DNA of 64,000 bases, from contig NC_035170.2 in the NCBI RefSeq assembly GCF_001659605.2, forward strand, positions 18,214,856 through 18,278,855. The letters run 5' to 3'. Shown piece by piece: positions 22,297 through 33,830 of the stretch. The translations under genes and the position numbers were made by a program. The first letter of the stretch is position 1. Every line of letters begins with the position of its first letter. The stretch comes from Manihot esculenta. Lineage: Eukaryota > Streptophyta > Magnoliopsida > Malpighiales > Euphorbiaceae. The notes below the pieces were generated by a model, which saw only the letters and a list, made by a program, of their open reading frames with translations, did not search any database and was not told the origin of the DNA.

Positions 22297-24945
22297 CTAC
22301 TCACTGATTTGGGCAGATTGTCTGGGTGATTTGGGCAGATCACTCGCAGAAACTGCCCACATCACTGTCTGGTCTGTCTCTGAGCGGTTTCTGTCCATCT
22401 CTTCATATTTGCACAAATCAGCATGGAGTATTTCCTCTAGATCAAAATCAAAGACTTCTTGGCTCAAGTCATCAATGACATCAAGGCCATAAACAGGAGA
22501 AACATCTTTAGGGAATTTCATAGCTTCATAAACATTGAATTTGATAATCTCCCCTTCAAGCTCCATGGTTAATGTGCCATCATGCACATCAATTTTGGTT
22601 CTTGCTGTGCTCAAGAATGGCCTTCCAAGTAGGATGTCAGAGGTGGTATTGCTCTTGTCTTCCTCCATGTCAATGACGTAAAAATCAGCTGGGAAGACTA
22701 GTTGGTCCACTTGCACCAACACATCTTCAAGCACTCCCTTGGGATAGACAATCGATCGGTCAGCCAATTGAATTACAATGCTGGTGCCTTTTAGTGAACC
22801 TGCATTCAATAAATTAAAAATAGAGAGGGGCATGACATTGATTGAAGCTCCAAGGTCACACATGGCTTTCTTTATCCCCACGTTGCCTATCTTGCATGAA
22901 ACAGCGAACATCCCTCTATCCTTGCATTTGACTGGAAGTTTTCTTTGAATAACAGCTGAGACACACTCCCCCACACTCACCTTTTCACGTTCAGCAAGTT
23001 TCCTTCGGTTGGTGCATAGCTCTTTGAGGAACTTAGCATACCTTGGAATTTGCTTTACAGCATCAAGTAGGGGAATGTTGATTTCCACCTTGCGAAAGGT
23101 CTCAAGTATTTCTTTCTCCTCTTTCTCTTTTTGAGACCTTGCAAATCTTTTGGGGAAGGGAGGAGGTGCCTTGAATTTTTCTGCTGGTGGCTGTTTCTGC
23201 TTCTGACTGGAATCTGCCTCATCTATTGTTTTGGGCAGATCAAGTTCTGCCTTCTCTAGCGATTGGGGCAGATTACCGCAGGTGATTTGGGCAGATCGAT
23301 CGCAGAAACTGCCCTGATCACTTTCTGGCAGATTTTCCTCCATGGCCTGTTTTTGCAAGTTTTCAGACCTACTGTCTTGCAACTCCTTTCCACTCCTCAA
23401 TGTGATGGCACTAGCGTTTTGCCTTGGGTTTATCTCAGTTTGGGAGGGTAGCTTCCCTTGAGACTCATATTTGCTCATTGAGGAGGCCATTTGACTCACT
23501 TGTTTCTCAAGACTTTGCACAGTATTTGCTAAATTTTGCACAATCTCTTCAAGAGGTACTTTGGAGTTCTGAGGTGCAGCTTGAGCTTGATTCCTTTGTT
23601 GATAGCTTGGATATTGATTTCCCCTTGCATAGCTAAAATTTGGATGGTCCCTCCAACCTGGATTATAAGTATTTGCATAGGGATCATACCTTCTTTGCCC
23701 ATTGAAACCTCCAACAGCATTGACTTGCTGGTCCTCCTCTTGAAGGGAAGGACATAGATCAGTTGGGTGGTTGTTGGCACATATTCCACATGGCTTGGGC
23801 TGCTGAATCTGCTGGACTTGTTGGGTTTGACTCACAACAAGGCTACGGACAGCATTGGCAAGTTCAGAAAGTTGGGATGATAAAATGGAATTACTCACCT
23901 CATTTACATTCCTTGTTGGCAGCTCTTGGTCTCCAAATTGTTGAGAAGCTGCAGCCATGGAGGAAATTAAGTCCCTCATCTCTCGAGGTGATTTTTTTTC
24001 AATTGTTCCTCCACATGCTGCGTCAATAAATTTTCTCTCTGAGGGTAGCAAACCTCCATAGAAGTACTCAATGAGAGATTGGTCAGAAATATCATGCCGA
24101 GGGCAGCTTGTGCACAACTTTTTGAACCTTTCCCAATACTCATACAAGCCTTCAGAGTGCTTTTGTTTTATGCCACTTATTTCTCGACGGATGCCTATGG
24201 CTTTTGAGGTTGGAAAGAATTTTCTCAAGAATGCTCTTACCATATCAGCCCATGATGTGATGGATCCGGGTGGCAAGTAGAATAGCCATTCTTTGGCATA
24301 GTCTTCAAGGGAAAAAGGGAAGGCTCTAAGCTTGATATCGTCTTTCGGAATGCCTTGGGGTCTCATGGTTGAGCACACAACGTGGAATGCCTTCAAATGC
24401 TTGTGAGGATCTTCATTTTCTAGGCCTCTGAATTTAGGAAGGAGATGAATCAGTCCTGTCCTTAGCTCGAATGGTGCTGTCAATAGGGGATATTCAATGC
24501 ATAAGGGTGCTTGATCTCCTGTTGGTTCAGCTAACTCTCCGAGAGTTCTTTCCCGTGGCTGGGGTGCTTGGATGGGCGCGTTTCTAGCTTGTATTTCAGC
24601 TTCTACATGTGCAGCAGGTGGTGCTGCCATTGCTGGATTTTCTGCCATAACCTGGAATCGGGTATCAGGTTCAAATGCAGTAGTGGCCGTAGGAGAGTCT
24701 GTTGGTGCAAAGATTTCTACAGCAGGGGCAGATGTGACAGCAAGTGCTTCAGCTGGTGCAGAAGTAGGTGAATTTGCTGGTGCAGAAAAATCAGCAGGTG
24801 TAGCAACAGCTCTGTGAGATGGTGTTGCTGATGAAGATGCTTTTGAGGCTTGGTTCCTCAAATTCGCTTGCTTCCTTAAGTGCTTGGCAGTTTTCTCAAT
24901 CTCAGGGTCGTAAAGAAGAGTGTCTTTACGGTCAGACCTGGTCAT
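22297..24945 (-). CDS. Gag-protease polyprotein of the nested gypsy derivative
   Basis: An uninterrupted 882-codon frame starting 31 bases inside the primer-binding site. A Pro/Ala/Ser/Thr-rich N-terminus is followed by a retrotransposon capsid domain (roughly residues 165-310; DYAKEWLFYLPPGSI, then FLRKFFPTSKA). Next come a Cys/His cluster CGICANNHPTDLC near 385, an Asn/Gln-rich segment, and a retropepsin-like protease with active-site motif DLGAS near residue 700 and ILLGRPFL about 90 residues later. The capsid packages element RNA and the protease matures it. No RT or integrase follows. Two places (roughly 540-575 and the C-terminus) carry DLPKS-type repeats also found in the LTRs. The frame is intact, so it may still supply Gag. 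Confidence 0.88.
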   Translation of the reverse strand: MTRSDRKDTLLYDPEIEKTAKHLRKQANLRNQASKASSSATPSHRAVATPADFSAPANSPTSAPAEALAVTSAPAVEIFAPTDSPTATTAFEPDTRFQVMAENPAMAAPPAAHVEAEIQARNAPIQAPQPRERTLGELAEPTGDQAPLCIEYPLLTAPFELRTGLIHLLPKFRGLENEDPHKHLKAFHVVCSTMRPQGIPKDDIKLRAFPFSLEDYAKEWLFYLPPGSITSWADMVRAFLRKFFPTSKAIGIRREISGIKQKHSEGLYEYWERFKKLCTSCPRHDISDQSLIEYFYGGLLPSERKFIDAACGGTIEKKSPREMRDLISSMAAASQQFGDQELPTRNVNEVSNSILSSQLSELANAVRSLVVSQTQQVQQIQQPKPCGICANNHPTDLCPSLQEEDQQVNAVGGFNGQRRYDPYANTYNPGWRDHPNFSYARGNQYPSYQQRNQAQAAPQNSKVPLEEIVQNLANTVQSLEKQVSQMASSMSKYESQGKLPSQTEINPRQNASAITLRSGKELQDSRSENLQKQAMEENLPESDQGSFCDRSAQITCGNLPQSLEKAELDLPKTIDEADSSQKQKQPPAEKFKAPPPFPKRFARSQKEKEEKEILETFRKVEINIPLLDAVKQIPRYAKFLKELCTNRRKLAEREKVSVGECVSAVIQRKLPVKCKDRGMFAVSCKIGNVGIKKAMCDLGASINVMPLSIFNLLNAGSLKGTSIVIQLADRSIVYPKGVLEDVLVQVDQLVFPADFYVIDMEEDKSNTTSDILLGRPFLSTARTKIDVHDGTLTMELEGEIIKFNVYEAMKFPKDVSPVYGLDVIDDLSQEVFDFDLEEILHADLCKYEEMDRNRSETDQTVMWAVSASDLPKSPRQSAQISE

Positions 24946-24975
24946 AAAGGGAAAATACGTTAATTTAAATCAATT

Positions 24976-24993
24976 CCCCGGCAACGGCGCCAA
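24976..24993 (-). other. Primer-binding site of the nested element
   Basis: On the minus strand TGGCGCCGTTGCCGGGGA lies five bases inside the 5' LTR. This site is characteristic of Athila/Tat-type plant gypsy elements and differs from the tRNA-Met site of the other two elements. It sets the orientation. Confidence 0.88.
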
Positions 24994-24998
24994 TTTTT

Positions 24999-26429
24999 GA
25001 TAAGCGGTAGTCGAAGCCGTAAAAAATAACCTATTATTAATCAACAAATAAATTTGCAGATAGTGGCAATAGGGTCGAACCACAGGGAATTGACACCAAG
25101 TATCTTTCTAATAATGACTAAGGCAAGTAATAACGAATAAGTAAAAGAGGGGGGTTTGTTTTGATGAGTTAAAAGCTAAAAGCAAAAGAGAACAATAATT
25201 TAAATAAGTGAGAATATCAATGGGAAAGAGATTCTAGCTGAAGTGTGAGCCTAATTCAGTTTGTTCAGAATTGATCATTGATTATTAAAGACTCCTATTT
25301 GATTTCAATAAATCAGTTTTGGTTGTGGAAGACGCTTCTCACAATCCAAATTCCTCCTTAGTTCTAGTTTGATTAGGAAACGTTCGCTAATCAAACACTG
25401 ATCAACAAGTTGCCAAGGAACGTCCTTGGGGCATTTAGCATCGAACAACCGTTGATCGCATTAAGACTTAGAGAAACCCAATTCTATCCTTGCCAACCGC
25501 GTGGTCAAGGCTAGGTTATGCAATTGATTATATTTATGTTCAAACAATTTAAGCAATTACGGACCTAAATCATTCAAACAATTTATCACTTAAGCAATTT
25601 AAAAGCAATGGGCCCTTATTGATTCTAAAAGCAAAGTAATAATTATGGAAAAGATCAGATTGCATAAATATTGAAACAAACAAGAGTTCAACAATGGAGT
25701 ATTAAACCTCCCAATTCATCACAAATCTGAATATTCTCAACTTCAACTAGAAAATAATGAATTTAGCCACTCATGGTGACTAAAATACAAAAATAAAGAA
25801 GAAAAGAAAGAAGGAAAGTTTCTGCTGTGTTGCTGGAGAATTTTCGAGGATGGCAGATGCTGAAAAAGATCCTTTGCTGGTTTGGAGGTTGCCCTTTTAT
25901 AGTTGGAGAATCTCATCCATCTAGGGTTTTGAAATCCCTTCTTGACTTGGTCTTTGATTCCTCTTTGGATGTGGATTTTAATTGTAAAAGGAATTCCTTA
26001 GGTGAGAAATTGTCTCGTGGCTCCTGGAATTATGTTGGTAGTGATTGAGTTAGATTTGGACTTCTGATAATTCGAATTTCTAATTTCTACACTTTTCCCG
26101 CTCTGCTGTCAACTTCTGCTGTCAAGGTGATTTGGGCAGTTTCTGCGAGTGATTTGGGCAAATCACTTGCCCAATCTGCCCCAATCGCTTTCTGGGATTC
26201 AGTCCAGTTTCTGTCTCTGTCTCTGCGAGTGATTTGGCCAGTTCCTGTGAGTGATTTGGCCAAATCACTCAAACCCAATCACTTTTCCAGCTTTTTCTTC
26301 ACTTTTTCTCCAACTTTTCAATTTCTTCCTTTTCTGCAAAAACATGACAAAAGCACAAATTAAGCTAGAAAAATGTGTAAACAAACAGTAATAAATATAA
26401 TAAAAATGTGGCTAAATTATGCTTGATCA
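24999..26429 (-). repeat. 5' LTR of the nested gypsy derivative
   Basis: 1,431 bp, nearly identical to 19454-20885. Contains the same GATTTGGGCA cluster at about 26122-26275. The target duplication CATAT follows it directly. Confidence 0.92.
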
Positions 26430-28403
26430 CATATGGATGATTCTAATGACATTGGATGTCTTATGTTGGCAACTATGTGCCCAGAACTTCAGAAAGATCT
26501 GGAGCACCTTGAGACTTATGAGATTAGTGTCCATCCCAAACAGGCTTTCCAACAGCAAGCTAGGCAGGATAGGTATGAAACCACCATTGCATTGCATGAT
26601 TGTAAAATGGCTGAAGATGAATCAGTTAATGCTCATGTTTTGAAGATGAAAGGCTACATTGATCACCTTGCTAGGTTGGCTATCCTCTGAGTTTAGAACT
26701 CTCCACGGATTTGATTCTACATTGTTACCTGACAGTTTTTCTCAGTTTGTCATGAACTATAACATGAACAACATGGAAAAATCCATTCCTGAGCTGCATG
26801 GGATGCTAAGACAGCTAAGGTGAATGTCAAGAAAAAGCCTACCCAAATTTTCAATGTCAATAAGGGTAAGCCCATGAAAAATAAATAAAAGCCCAAGTCT
26901 AAAGGTGGTAATGGGTCTAGGGAACGAGGCAAGCTTAAACAGCAAGCCAAGGCAAAAGCTCCTAAGGAAGGAATCTACTTCCATTGCAAGGAACCAGGGC
27001 ATTGGAAGAGAAATTGCAAGCTCTATTTGGATGAGTGCATGAAGAAGAAGAGTAGTGAGACTACGACTTCAGGTATTTATGTTATAGATATTAATTTATC
27101 TATTTCTACTTCATGGGTATTAGATATTGGATGTGGTTCTCACATTTGTACAAATGTGCAGGGTCTCAAAACGAGTAGAAAACTGAAAAAGAGCAATGTG
27201 GACCTACGTGTAGGCAATGGATCAAGAGTTGTTGCTTTAGTTGTAGGGACTTATGAACTTGTTTTGCCCAATCGGCTTTTGTTAATTTTGAACAATTGCT
27301 TTTATTTTCCCACTTTGAGTAGGAATATTATTTCAGTTTCTGTTTTGGACGATGAAGATTTTTCATTTCTCATTAAGAATAAGAAATGCTCCATTTATTA
27401 TAAAGATGATTTGTTTTATTGTATTGCAAATTCATATGATGGTCTTTATGTCCTTAATCTAGATGATTCTAGAGACAAATAATATTTATAACATAACTTC
27501 TAAGAAAACTAAGCCAAATGAGTTAAACCCAACATATTTATGGTATTGTCGTCTTAGCCATATAAATGAGAATCGCATATCTAAGCTCCATAAATATGGT
27601 TTATTAGATTTATCTGATTTTGAATCGTTTGAAAATTATGAATCTTGTTTGCTTGATAAGATGACAAATGACCCTTTTACTGGACAAGGTCAAAGGGCTT
27701 CAGACTTATTGGGCTTAGTGCATACAGATGTATGTGGCCCACTAAGCATTAGTGCCAAGGGAGGTTATCAGTACTTCATTATATTCACTGATGATTTCAG
27801 TAGGTATGGCTATGTCTACCTAATGAAACATAAATATGAATCTTTTGAAATGTTTATAATTTTGCAAAATGAAGTGCAAAATCAACTTGGTAAAACTATT
27901 AAAATGCTTCAATCTAATCGAGGTGGTGAATATTTGAGCTAAGAGTTTGATGAACATCTTAGAAATTGTGGAATTGTTTCACAATTAACTCTTCCAGGAA
28001 CTCCACAATGGAATGGTATTTCTGAAAGGAGAAATCGAACTTTATTAGATATAGTTCAATCAATGATGAGTCAAACAAATCTCCTTTTACTGTTTTGGGG
28101 TTATGCCTTAGAGACAGCTGCATTCATTTTAAACTGAGTACCATCGAAAGCGGTTGAAAAGACACCATATGAGTTATGGACTTACAAAATGCCCAGTTTG
28201 TCTTTTCTTAAGATTTGGGGTTGTGAGGCTTATGTGAAACGCCCAATTTCAGATAAGTTAACTTCAAAATCTATCAAGTGTAATTTTGTGGGGTATCCTA
28301 AGGATACTATTACTATATTTCCTCAGAGAACAAAGTATTTGTTGCTCGAAATGGTACCTTTTTAGAAAAGGAATTTATCTCTCAGAGAATCAGTGGAAGT
28401 ACA
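26430..28403 (+). pseudogene. Copia gag (3' part), protease and integrase, decayed
   Basis: Gag resumes after the nested element and ends with a CCHC zinc knuckle (FHCKEPGHWKRNC, about 26971-27009). Protease follows in a 151-codon frame (27027-27482; WVLDIGCGSHICTN, where the active-site DSG is changed to DIG). Integrase begins with CRLSHINENRI and has the catalytic-core start VHTDVCGPLS with TDDFSRYGYVYLM, then WNGISERRN near 28010. It is broken by a frameshift near 27465-27480, a stop at 27940-27942, another near 28136 and further damage before 28400. No functional enzyme is expected. Confidence 0.85.
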
Positions 28404-30175
28404 GTGCAACTTGAGAAAACTCAAGCACCACAAGAGAGCATTGAACCACCGGTAGAACCACTTCCAGAACCACAAACAGTTGTGGAAGCTGAAAGGGTGA
28501 CACAAGTCCCACGCAGATCTAATAGGACGCGTCATCAGCCTGAGAGATATGGATTACTCATGACTGATAGTCGTGAAGTTTTGCTCATTGATCAAGATGA
28601 GCCTACTACCTATCAAGAGGCTGTGTTAGGTTCAGATTCTGAGAAATGGCTTTCTGCCATGAAATCTGAAATGCAATCCATATATGACTATCGAGTTTGG
28701 TCATTAATTGATCCCCCTGAGGGTATTAAGACCATTGGTTGCAAACGGGTTTTCAAGAAGAAAACTGATATGGATGGAAATGCGCATACCTACAAAGCAA
28801 GGCTTATTGCAAAAGGTTCCAAACAAACTTATAGTATAGACTATGATGAGAAATTTTCGCCAGTTGCAATGCTTAAGTCGGTTAGAATTCTCATTGCCAT
28901 TGCTGCGTACTATGATTACGAGATATGGCAAATAGATGTCAAAACAACTTTCCTTAATGGAAACTTGCTCGAGGATGTGTACATGACACAACCTGAGGGT
29001 TTTATAATCCCTGAGAATTCAAGAAAGATTTGCAAGCTTCAAAGATCCATTTATGGATTGAAGCAAGCCTTTCGAAGCTGGTATCTTCGTTTTGATGAGA
29101 CAGTCAGAGACTTTGGATTCATCAAGAATGAAGATGAAACTTGTGTTTACAAGATGGTTAGTGGGAGTGCAGTTGTGTTTCTAGTCCTATATGTGGATGA
29201 CATATTACTCATTGGAAATGATATCCCTACCTTGCAAAAGGTTAAGACTTGGTTAGGAAATTCTTTTTCAATGGACATAGACGAGTTTGCATATATCCTT
29301 GGTGTTAAGATTTATAGGGATAGATCTAAGAGAGTAATCAGTCTGAGTCAAAGTACTTATATTGACAAAGTGCTGAAAAAGTTTCAGCATACAAGATTCC
29401 AAAAAAGGATTCTTGCCCATGTCTCATGGTATTCATCTCAGCAAGAATCAATGTCCTATGACATCTGATGAGTGAGAACGGATGAATAAGATTCCTTATG
29501 CTTCTGCTATTTGATCTATTATGTATGTCATATTATATACTAGACCAGACGTCTCATATGCATTAAGCACAACAAGCAGATATCAGACAAATCCTGGTGA
29601 AAGTCACTGGACAGCTATTAAGAATATCCTAAAGTACCTTAGAAGGACTAAGGATGCATTCCTACTTTATGAAGGTTTGGAAGATGAGCTAGTTGTAAAA
29701 GGTTACACAGATGCTAGTTTCTAAACCGACATAGATGACTTCAGATCGCAGTTAGGATTCGTATTCACTTTAAATAGTGGAGCTGTTAGTTGGAAAAGTT
29801 CCAAGCAGAGTACTTTAGTAGATTCTACAACAGAAGCTGAGTATATAGTAGTATCAGATGCAGCTAAGGAGGCAGTTTGGTTGAAGAAATTCATCATAGA
29901 GTTGGGAGTGGTTCCCAGCACTGCAAATCCTATGGACCTTTATTGTGATAATAATGGTGCCATATCACAAGCAAAGGAGCCCAAATCTTATTAAAGATCT
30001 AAGCATATACTCAAGCGATTTCACCTTATTCGAGAGATTATTGATATAGGAAATATCAAAATATACAAAGTAGACACAAATGATAACATTGCAGATCCAC
30101 TGACCAAGGCTCTCTCACAAGTCAAGCATGATCAGCACAATAGGTCTATGGGTATTAGTTATTTGTATAATTAGT
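28404..30175 (+). pseudogene. Copia reverse transcriptase and RNase H, decayed
   Basis: A 354-codon open stretch (28404-29468) carries the copia RT: RVFKKKTDMDGN, the aspartate-containing IWQIDVKTTFLNG, and the catalytic YVDDILL at about 29193-29213. A frameshift or stop near 29465-29520 separates it from the end of RT and RNase H (29521-30175; TRPDVSYALS, YTDASF then a stop, STTEAEYIVVSDAAKEA, DNNGAI). At least two stops lie in RNase H. RT and RNase H would copy element RNA to DNA. The order integrase before RT identifies Ty1/copia. Confidence 0.88.
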
Positions 30176-30178
30176 CCT

Positions 30179-30194
30179 AGTGCAAGTGGGAGAT
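30179..30194 (+). other. Polypurine tract of the copia element
   Basis: AGTGCAAGTGGGAGAT directly precedes the 3' LTR; GTGGGAGAT is the usual plant copia form. Confidence 0.85.
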
Positions 30195-31778
30195 TGTTAG
30201 TGTATTTGCCCTAGGCCATTATCTTGGACCTTTTTGTATGTCATTTTGGTTATTAATAAAATAGATTTTATTATCATTATTATTAGTTTGCATGTTACAT
30301 AATAATGATTAACATCCCTGGTTACTTATTATTATGGTGATAATAAAAAAATATGACTAGTATGATTATTGATTGATAATCATGAGATGATTATGTATAT
30401 GTTGATATAATTCAATAATCATAGATACTTGTTAGAGAACAAAGTATTGGATAGACCCACATTGAGATCACTACATGGGTTATTGTCATAAGTAAATCTC
30501 AAAATAGTTATGTTTTAATCCTTTGACTTGAGATTGTCATAGTTTCCAACATAAGGATTGTTATGTTTTGACATAACCAAATATTGTCTTTAATCGAATA
30601 ATCATAAAGGTTATGATTGAGTATAATAGAAATTATGTAGAGGATATTAAACAATCAAGATAGAATTTGTCCCTCTCTTTGAGAGAGATATCTTCTGGGC
30701 CCCATGATAAGTGAGACTGAGAAATGCATGGCTATGCTCAAATGAATTGATAGTGTGATCAATATCATTTAGTTTTATCAGTCTACTTAGAGATCGAGAA
30801 ATCACAAGTTTGAACATTATAAGTTTGACATTGACCATGACTTATGTTCAAACTAGATATCGTGTGAAAAATGGATTAATTTGTATTCTATTTATTAGGC
30901 TTTATCGGACTATCGATTCTGATATTAATTGGGTAGTTATAATGTCTTGCTAGAGGCCGCTTATGATTTATGGGCCTTGTGAGACAAGGCCTATTGCCAA
31001 TTAATGTGAGCCTATTGGGTCACACACAAAAGAACGTCGTTGATGTGCTATGTCATATTAATGGGCTAAAAGCCCATTAGTATAATTAATAATTATAAAG
31101 ATGTTATTATTATTAATATTAATTATTTGTTATTATAAGATAATAATATTTAAAAGATCTGCAGTCTATCTGTAATCATTACAGATAAGGATCTTTCCAT
31201 TTTTCTCTTTGAAAAAGGACTTATCACATAGATATTTGAGTATCTGCGAGATTGTGATAATTGGTTATGAACACAACTCTTTTACAAAAAGAAGTGTGAG
31301 AAAATAAAAAGATTGAAAAACAAATAAAACTTCTTCTGCGAATTGCAAGAGTAAATTTTTTTGGAGTGATCGTTTTTCTGGGCTGCATATTGGGAGCACA
31401 TAGCTTATCCATCCATTGAGAGAGCTAGCACTTCAGACAGAAACGTTCGTGCGGATACTATTGAGAGTGTTCGTTTCAGAAAAAGCACCATTAGTCTAGA
31501 ACTGTATCTTCTTGTCGATTTTAACAGGTTAATCTCTTATCATTCTTTTCGAAATAAATGAAGCACTTGGATCTTGGAAGGGCGGATACTATTGAGAGTG
31601 TTCATTTCAGAAAAAGCACCATCAGTCTAGAACTGTATCTTCTCGTCGATTTTAACAGGTTAGTCTCTTATCCTTCTTTTCAAAATAAATGCAGCACTTG
31701 GATCTTGGAAGGGAAACAGAGATTTTTTTATTTTCCGCTGCGTCTTTTGGGTTGCAGTAATCTCTGGGTTTCCTAAGA
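30195..31778 (+). repeat. 3' LTR of the copia element
   Basis: Begins TGTTAGTGTATTTGCC. The terminal CA is changed to GA. At 1,584 bp it is 128 bp longer than the 5' LTR because of a 131-bp tandem duplication near its end. Confidence 0.9.
31451..31712 (+). repeat. 131-bp tandem duplication inside the 3' LTR
   Basis: Two copies starting GCGGATACTATTGAGAG at 31451 and 31582. The 5' LTR has one copy, so the duplication arose after insertion or the 5' LTR lost one. Confidence 0.88.
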
Positions 31779-31783
31779 CTAGG

Positions 31784-32829
31784 AGGCCATGGGATTGTGA
31801 CACCTGATTTTAGTGGCTCAATTCAAGGGGTGTTAATAACTAGGTTTGGCTCAGGAGATAGTAATTGAGAGGTAGTGAATAAGAGTAAATGGAGCTGGGT
31901 GATATCTTTGAAGAGTTTAAGGTTATAGGACTGCAAATGGTATGTTGGGAAGATTAATTACCCCATTGTTTTTGTTTAATGGAGGTATATATATTTGTGA
32001 CTGTATGGAAAGCATTTGTCACATGTTCCATCCGAAGGGATAATTCCCCTTTTGTCAGGTTTTCAGGCGGCTCATTAATGGTGGACCGTTAATTCATTAA
32101 TGTTTAGCCGACTGGGACCATGCCTCTTTTGACATGCACGTTATATCAATTTTGACACGCACGTTATATCGATGTTGTCATAGCACGTACATTTAAAGCT
32201 TGGTATGGATGACGTGCACAAGCTCAAAACCGACAATGGGCCAAATTAGTGGTAAAATGAATCTCTTGATTGGGCGCAATATTAGCCCTTTTCAGACCAA
32301 TGGATTCTAGGTCTCTCCAATTACTGACCCCGAACCAAGGATGTATACATGTCTTGATCTAGCGAGTGCTAGTACTTTATATGTTATCAGAGGTCCTTTC
32401 ACCTCTCCGATGGTTATTTATCATGGTTGGAGAAGTGAATTGATTTATTATATTGATGCCAGCTATTCATCCGACAAATGTTTATGAATTTCGAAGGGAC
32501 GTCATAAGTGCGAGCAATGATTATATAAAGCATTTATCACTACCGTCATTCGAAGTTCCAATGGAGGCACCTTAAATTCCCATCACACTTGGTTGTGGGT
32601 AAAAATTCATACCTTGCTTATTTTTTCTATTTTACTATTTCTCTTGTGTTCTTAGTGATTTAATGCTATTGTCCTTTATCTTGATCCCTATTCTTTTCTC
32701 CCAAGTTTTGAGTCAAAGGTACGTGTTCTTTCTCTACCATGGCTCTTTTAGCATTTTCCCCGAGTTAAGAAGATAGTGTTTAGGATTACTCGCACCATCC
32801 TTTCTCAATATATCCCATGAGGGCTTTTT
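31784..32829. other. Spacer, probably older transposon DNA
   Basis: No gene recognised. Includes two nearby diverged copies of a short unit containing GCACGTTATATC (about 32135-32175). The sequence leads without a clear boundary into the gag-like remnant downstream. Confidence 0.4.
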
Positions 32830-33477
32830 TCCATGGAGACCCATTACATCAGAGCTCCCAATTTAGATGAACGTATTGCCCTGTTTTCCTTTCCTCCTCC
32901 TCCTGATCTAGTTGATGCCTAGACTGAGAGGAGACCTGTTTTCTTTCTCAAGCAGTTTGACTACGACCTTTCTTTCCGCTTTTCAAAATTCTTCTATTCC
33001 GTATTTAAGTTCTATAAAGTAACTCCTCAAATGCTAACTCCTAACTCCATCTTTGTTCATAAGTGCTTCTAAGGTGATGTGCCGTGAGTGGGTGGGATTT
33101 TGCTCCTTTAATGGGTTTGTTTCAGGCATTTTTTAAATTCCTCAAGGCTGAATTTTTATAGCCATACCAGTTTGACTATATTTACTGACCACAAAGATTC
33201 TATAAAGCATTGAGTCGAGTATTTTACCATTATTTGGACTAAAGGGAACTATGACTGGAACTTAAAGTTAGGATGGGGGGTTGTCGATTATTTCGGTAAT
33301 ACCTTTCTCCTACTCTCCGAGTGAGAACAATTGTATTTTGCCCGAATAACCTCCCTTCCTTTCAAATACAACGTTTTTAAATGTTTGGACATCTGATTCG
33401 GAGAGGACTGTTACTCCCCTGGTACTGTGCACTTCTCTATACTTTCCTTTCTTTTGTCAGCTCTCATTGTAATACCC
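32830..33477 (+). pseudogene. Worn gypsy-type gag remnant (Transposase_28-like), split by an insertion
   Basis: Translation in shifting frames gives pieces such as FFLKQFDYDLSFRFSKFF, TPNSIFVHKC and GNYDWNLKLGWGV, reminiscent of the 'putative gypsy type transposon' N-terminal domain (Pfam Transposase_28). There are several stops. The chromodomain gypsy element is inserted at 33477/33478; the remnant may continue at 43418-43650. Identification is from general resemblance only. Confidence 0.35.
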
Positions 33478-33823
33478 GGCTAGACTCCGGTATCGGAATT
33501 CCTACCGTCCGGTGGAATCTCAGATGTCGGAAGCCTCTAGTAGGGTAGAATCATGTTTTCATAAAATGTTTTAAGGTATTTCATGGTTTTAAGTAAAATG
33601 GAAATGAGTTTTTGCACAAAAACAACCTTGAAGGAAAACTCAAGTTCGGCCGCCGAACCTCAAGTTCGGCCGCCGAACATGCATGCCTTCGGGAGCGCCT
33701 TTAGGCCCCCGAAAGCATAAGTGAGGAAAGTCCAGGTTCGGCCGCCGAACCTCAAGTTCGGCCGCCGAACATGGCATGCATGCGGAGGCACGTTCGGCCC
33801 CCGAATGTGGCCTGGCCAGCCAC

Positions 33824-33830
33824 TATAAAA
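33824..33830 (+). promoter_or_regulatory. LTR TATA box
   Basis: TATAAAA within CCACTATAAAAGGG, conserved at 41465-41471 in the 3' LTR; the probable RNA polymerase II core promoter for element transcription. Confidence 0.65.

Larger units (their letters stand above)
19454..26429 (-). mobile_element. Nested non-autonomous gypsy (Athila/Tat-like) derivative with gag-protease only
   Basis: Inserted in copia gag in the opposite orientation, with a perfect 5-bp target duplication CATAT (19449-19453 and 26430-26434). LTRs are 1,432 and 1,431 bp and differ at roughly 16 positions by eye, about 1%, so insertion is recent. Reading on the minus strand: 5' LTR 26429-24999, primer site 24993-24976, gag-protease frame, a stub leading to reverse transcriptase, then non-coding sequence to the 3' LTR. 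RT, RNase H and integrase are absent, so movement would depend on enzymes from a relative. LTRs and coding region share an unusual dispersed motif. Confidence 0.9.
16242..31778 (+). mobile_element. Decayed Ty1/copia retrotransposon, interrupted by a nested gypsy derivative
   Basis: Two long direct LTRs (16242-17697 and 30195-31778) flank an internal region with a tRNA-Met type primer site, gag, protease, integrase, reverse transcriptase and RNase H in copia order. The candidate target duplication is CTAAG (16237-16241) versus CTAGG (31779-31783), one mismatch. Without the 6,976-bp nested insertion and one copy of its target duplication the element is about 8.6 kb. The LTRs differ at many positions and the coding region has several stops and frameshifts, so this is the oldest of the well-defined LTR elements here. 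It cannot make a complete polyprotein. Confidence 0.9.

Noticed and set aside
19454..26429. The repeated GATTTGGGCA motif as a CRISPR array
   Set aside because: Spacing is irregular, units are degenerate and clusters are kilobases apart in a plant retroelement; no array structure.
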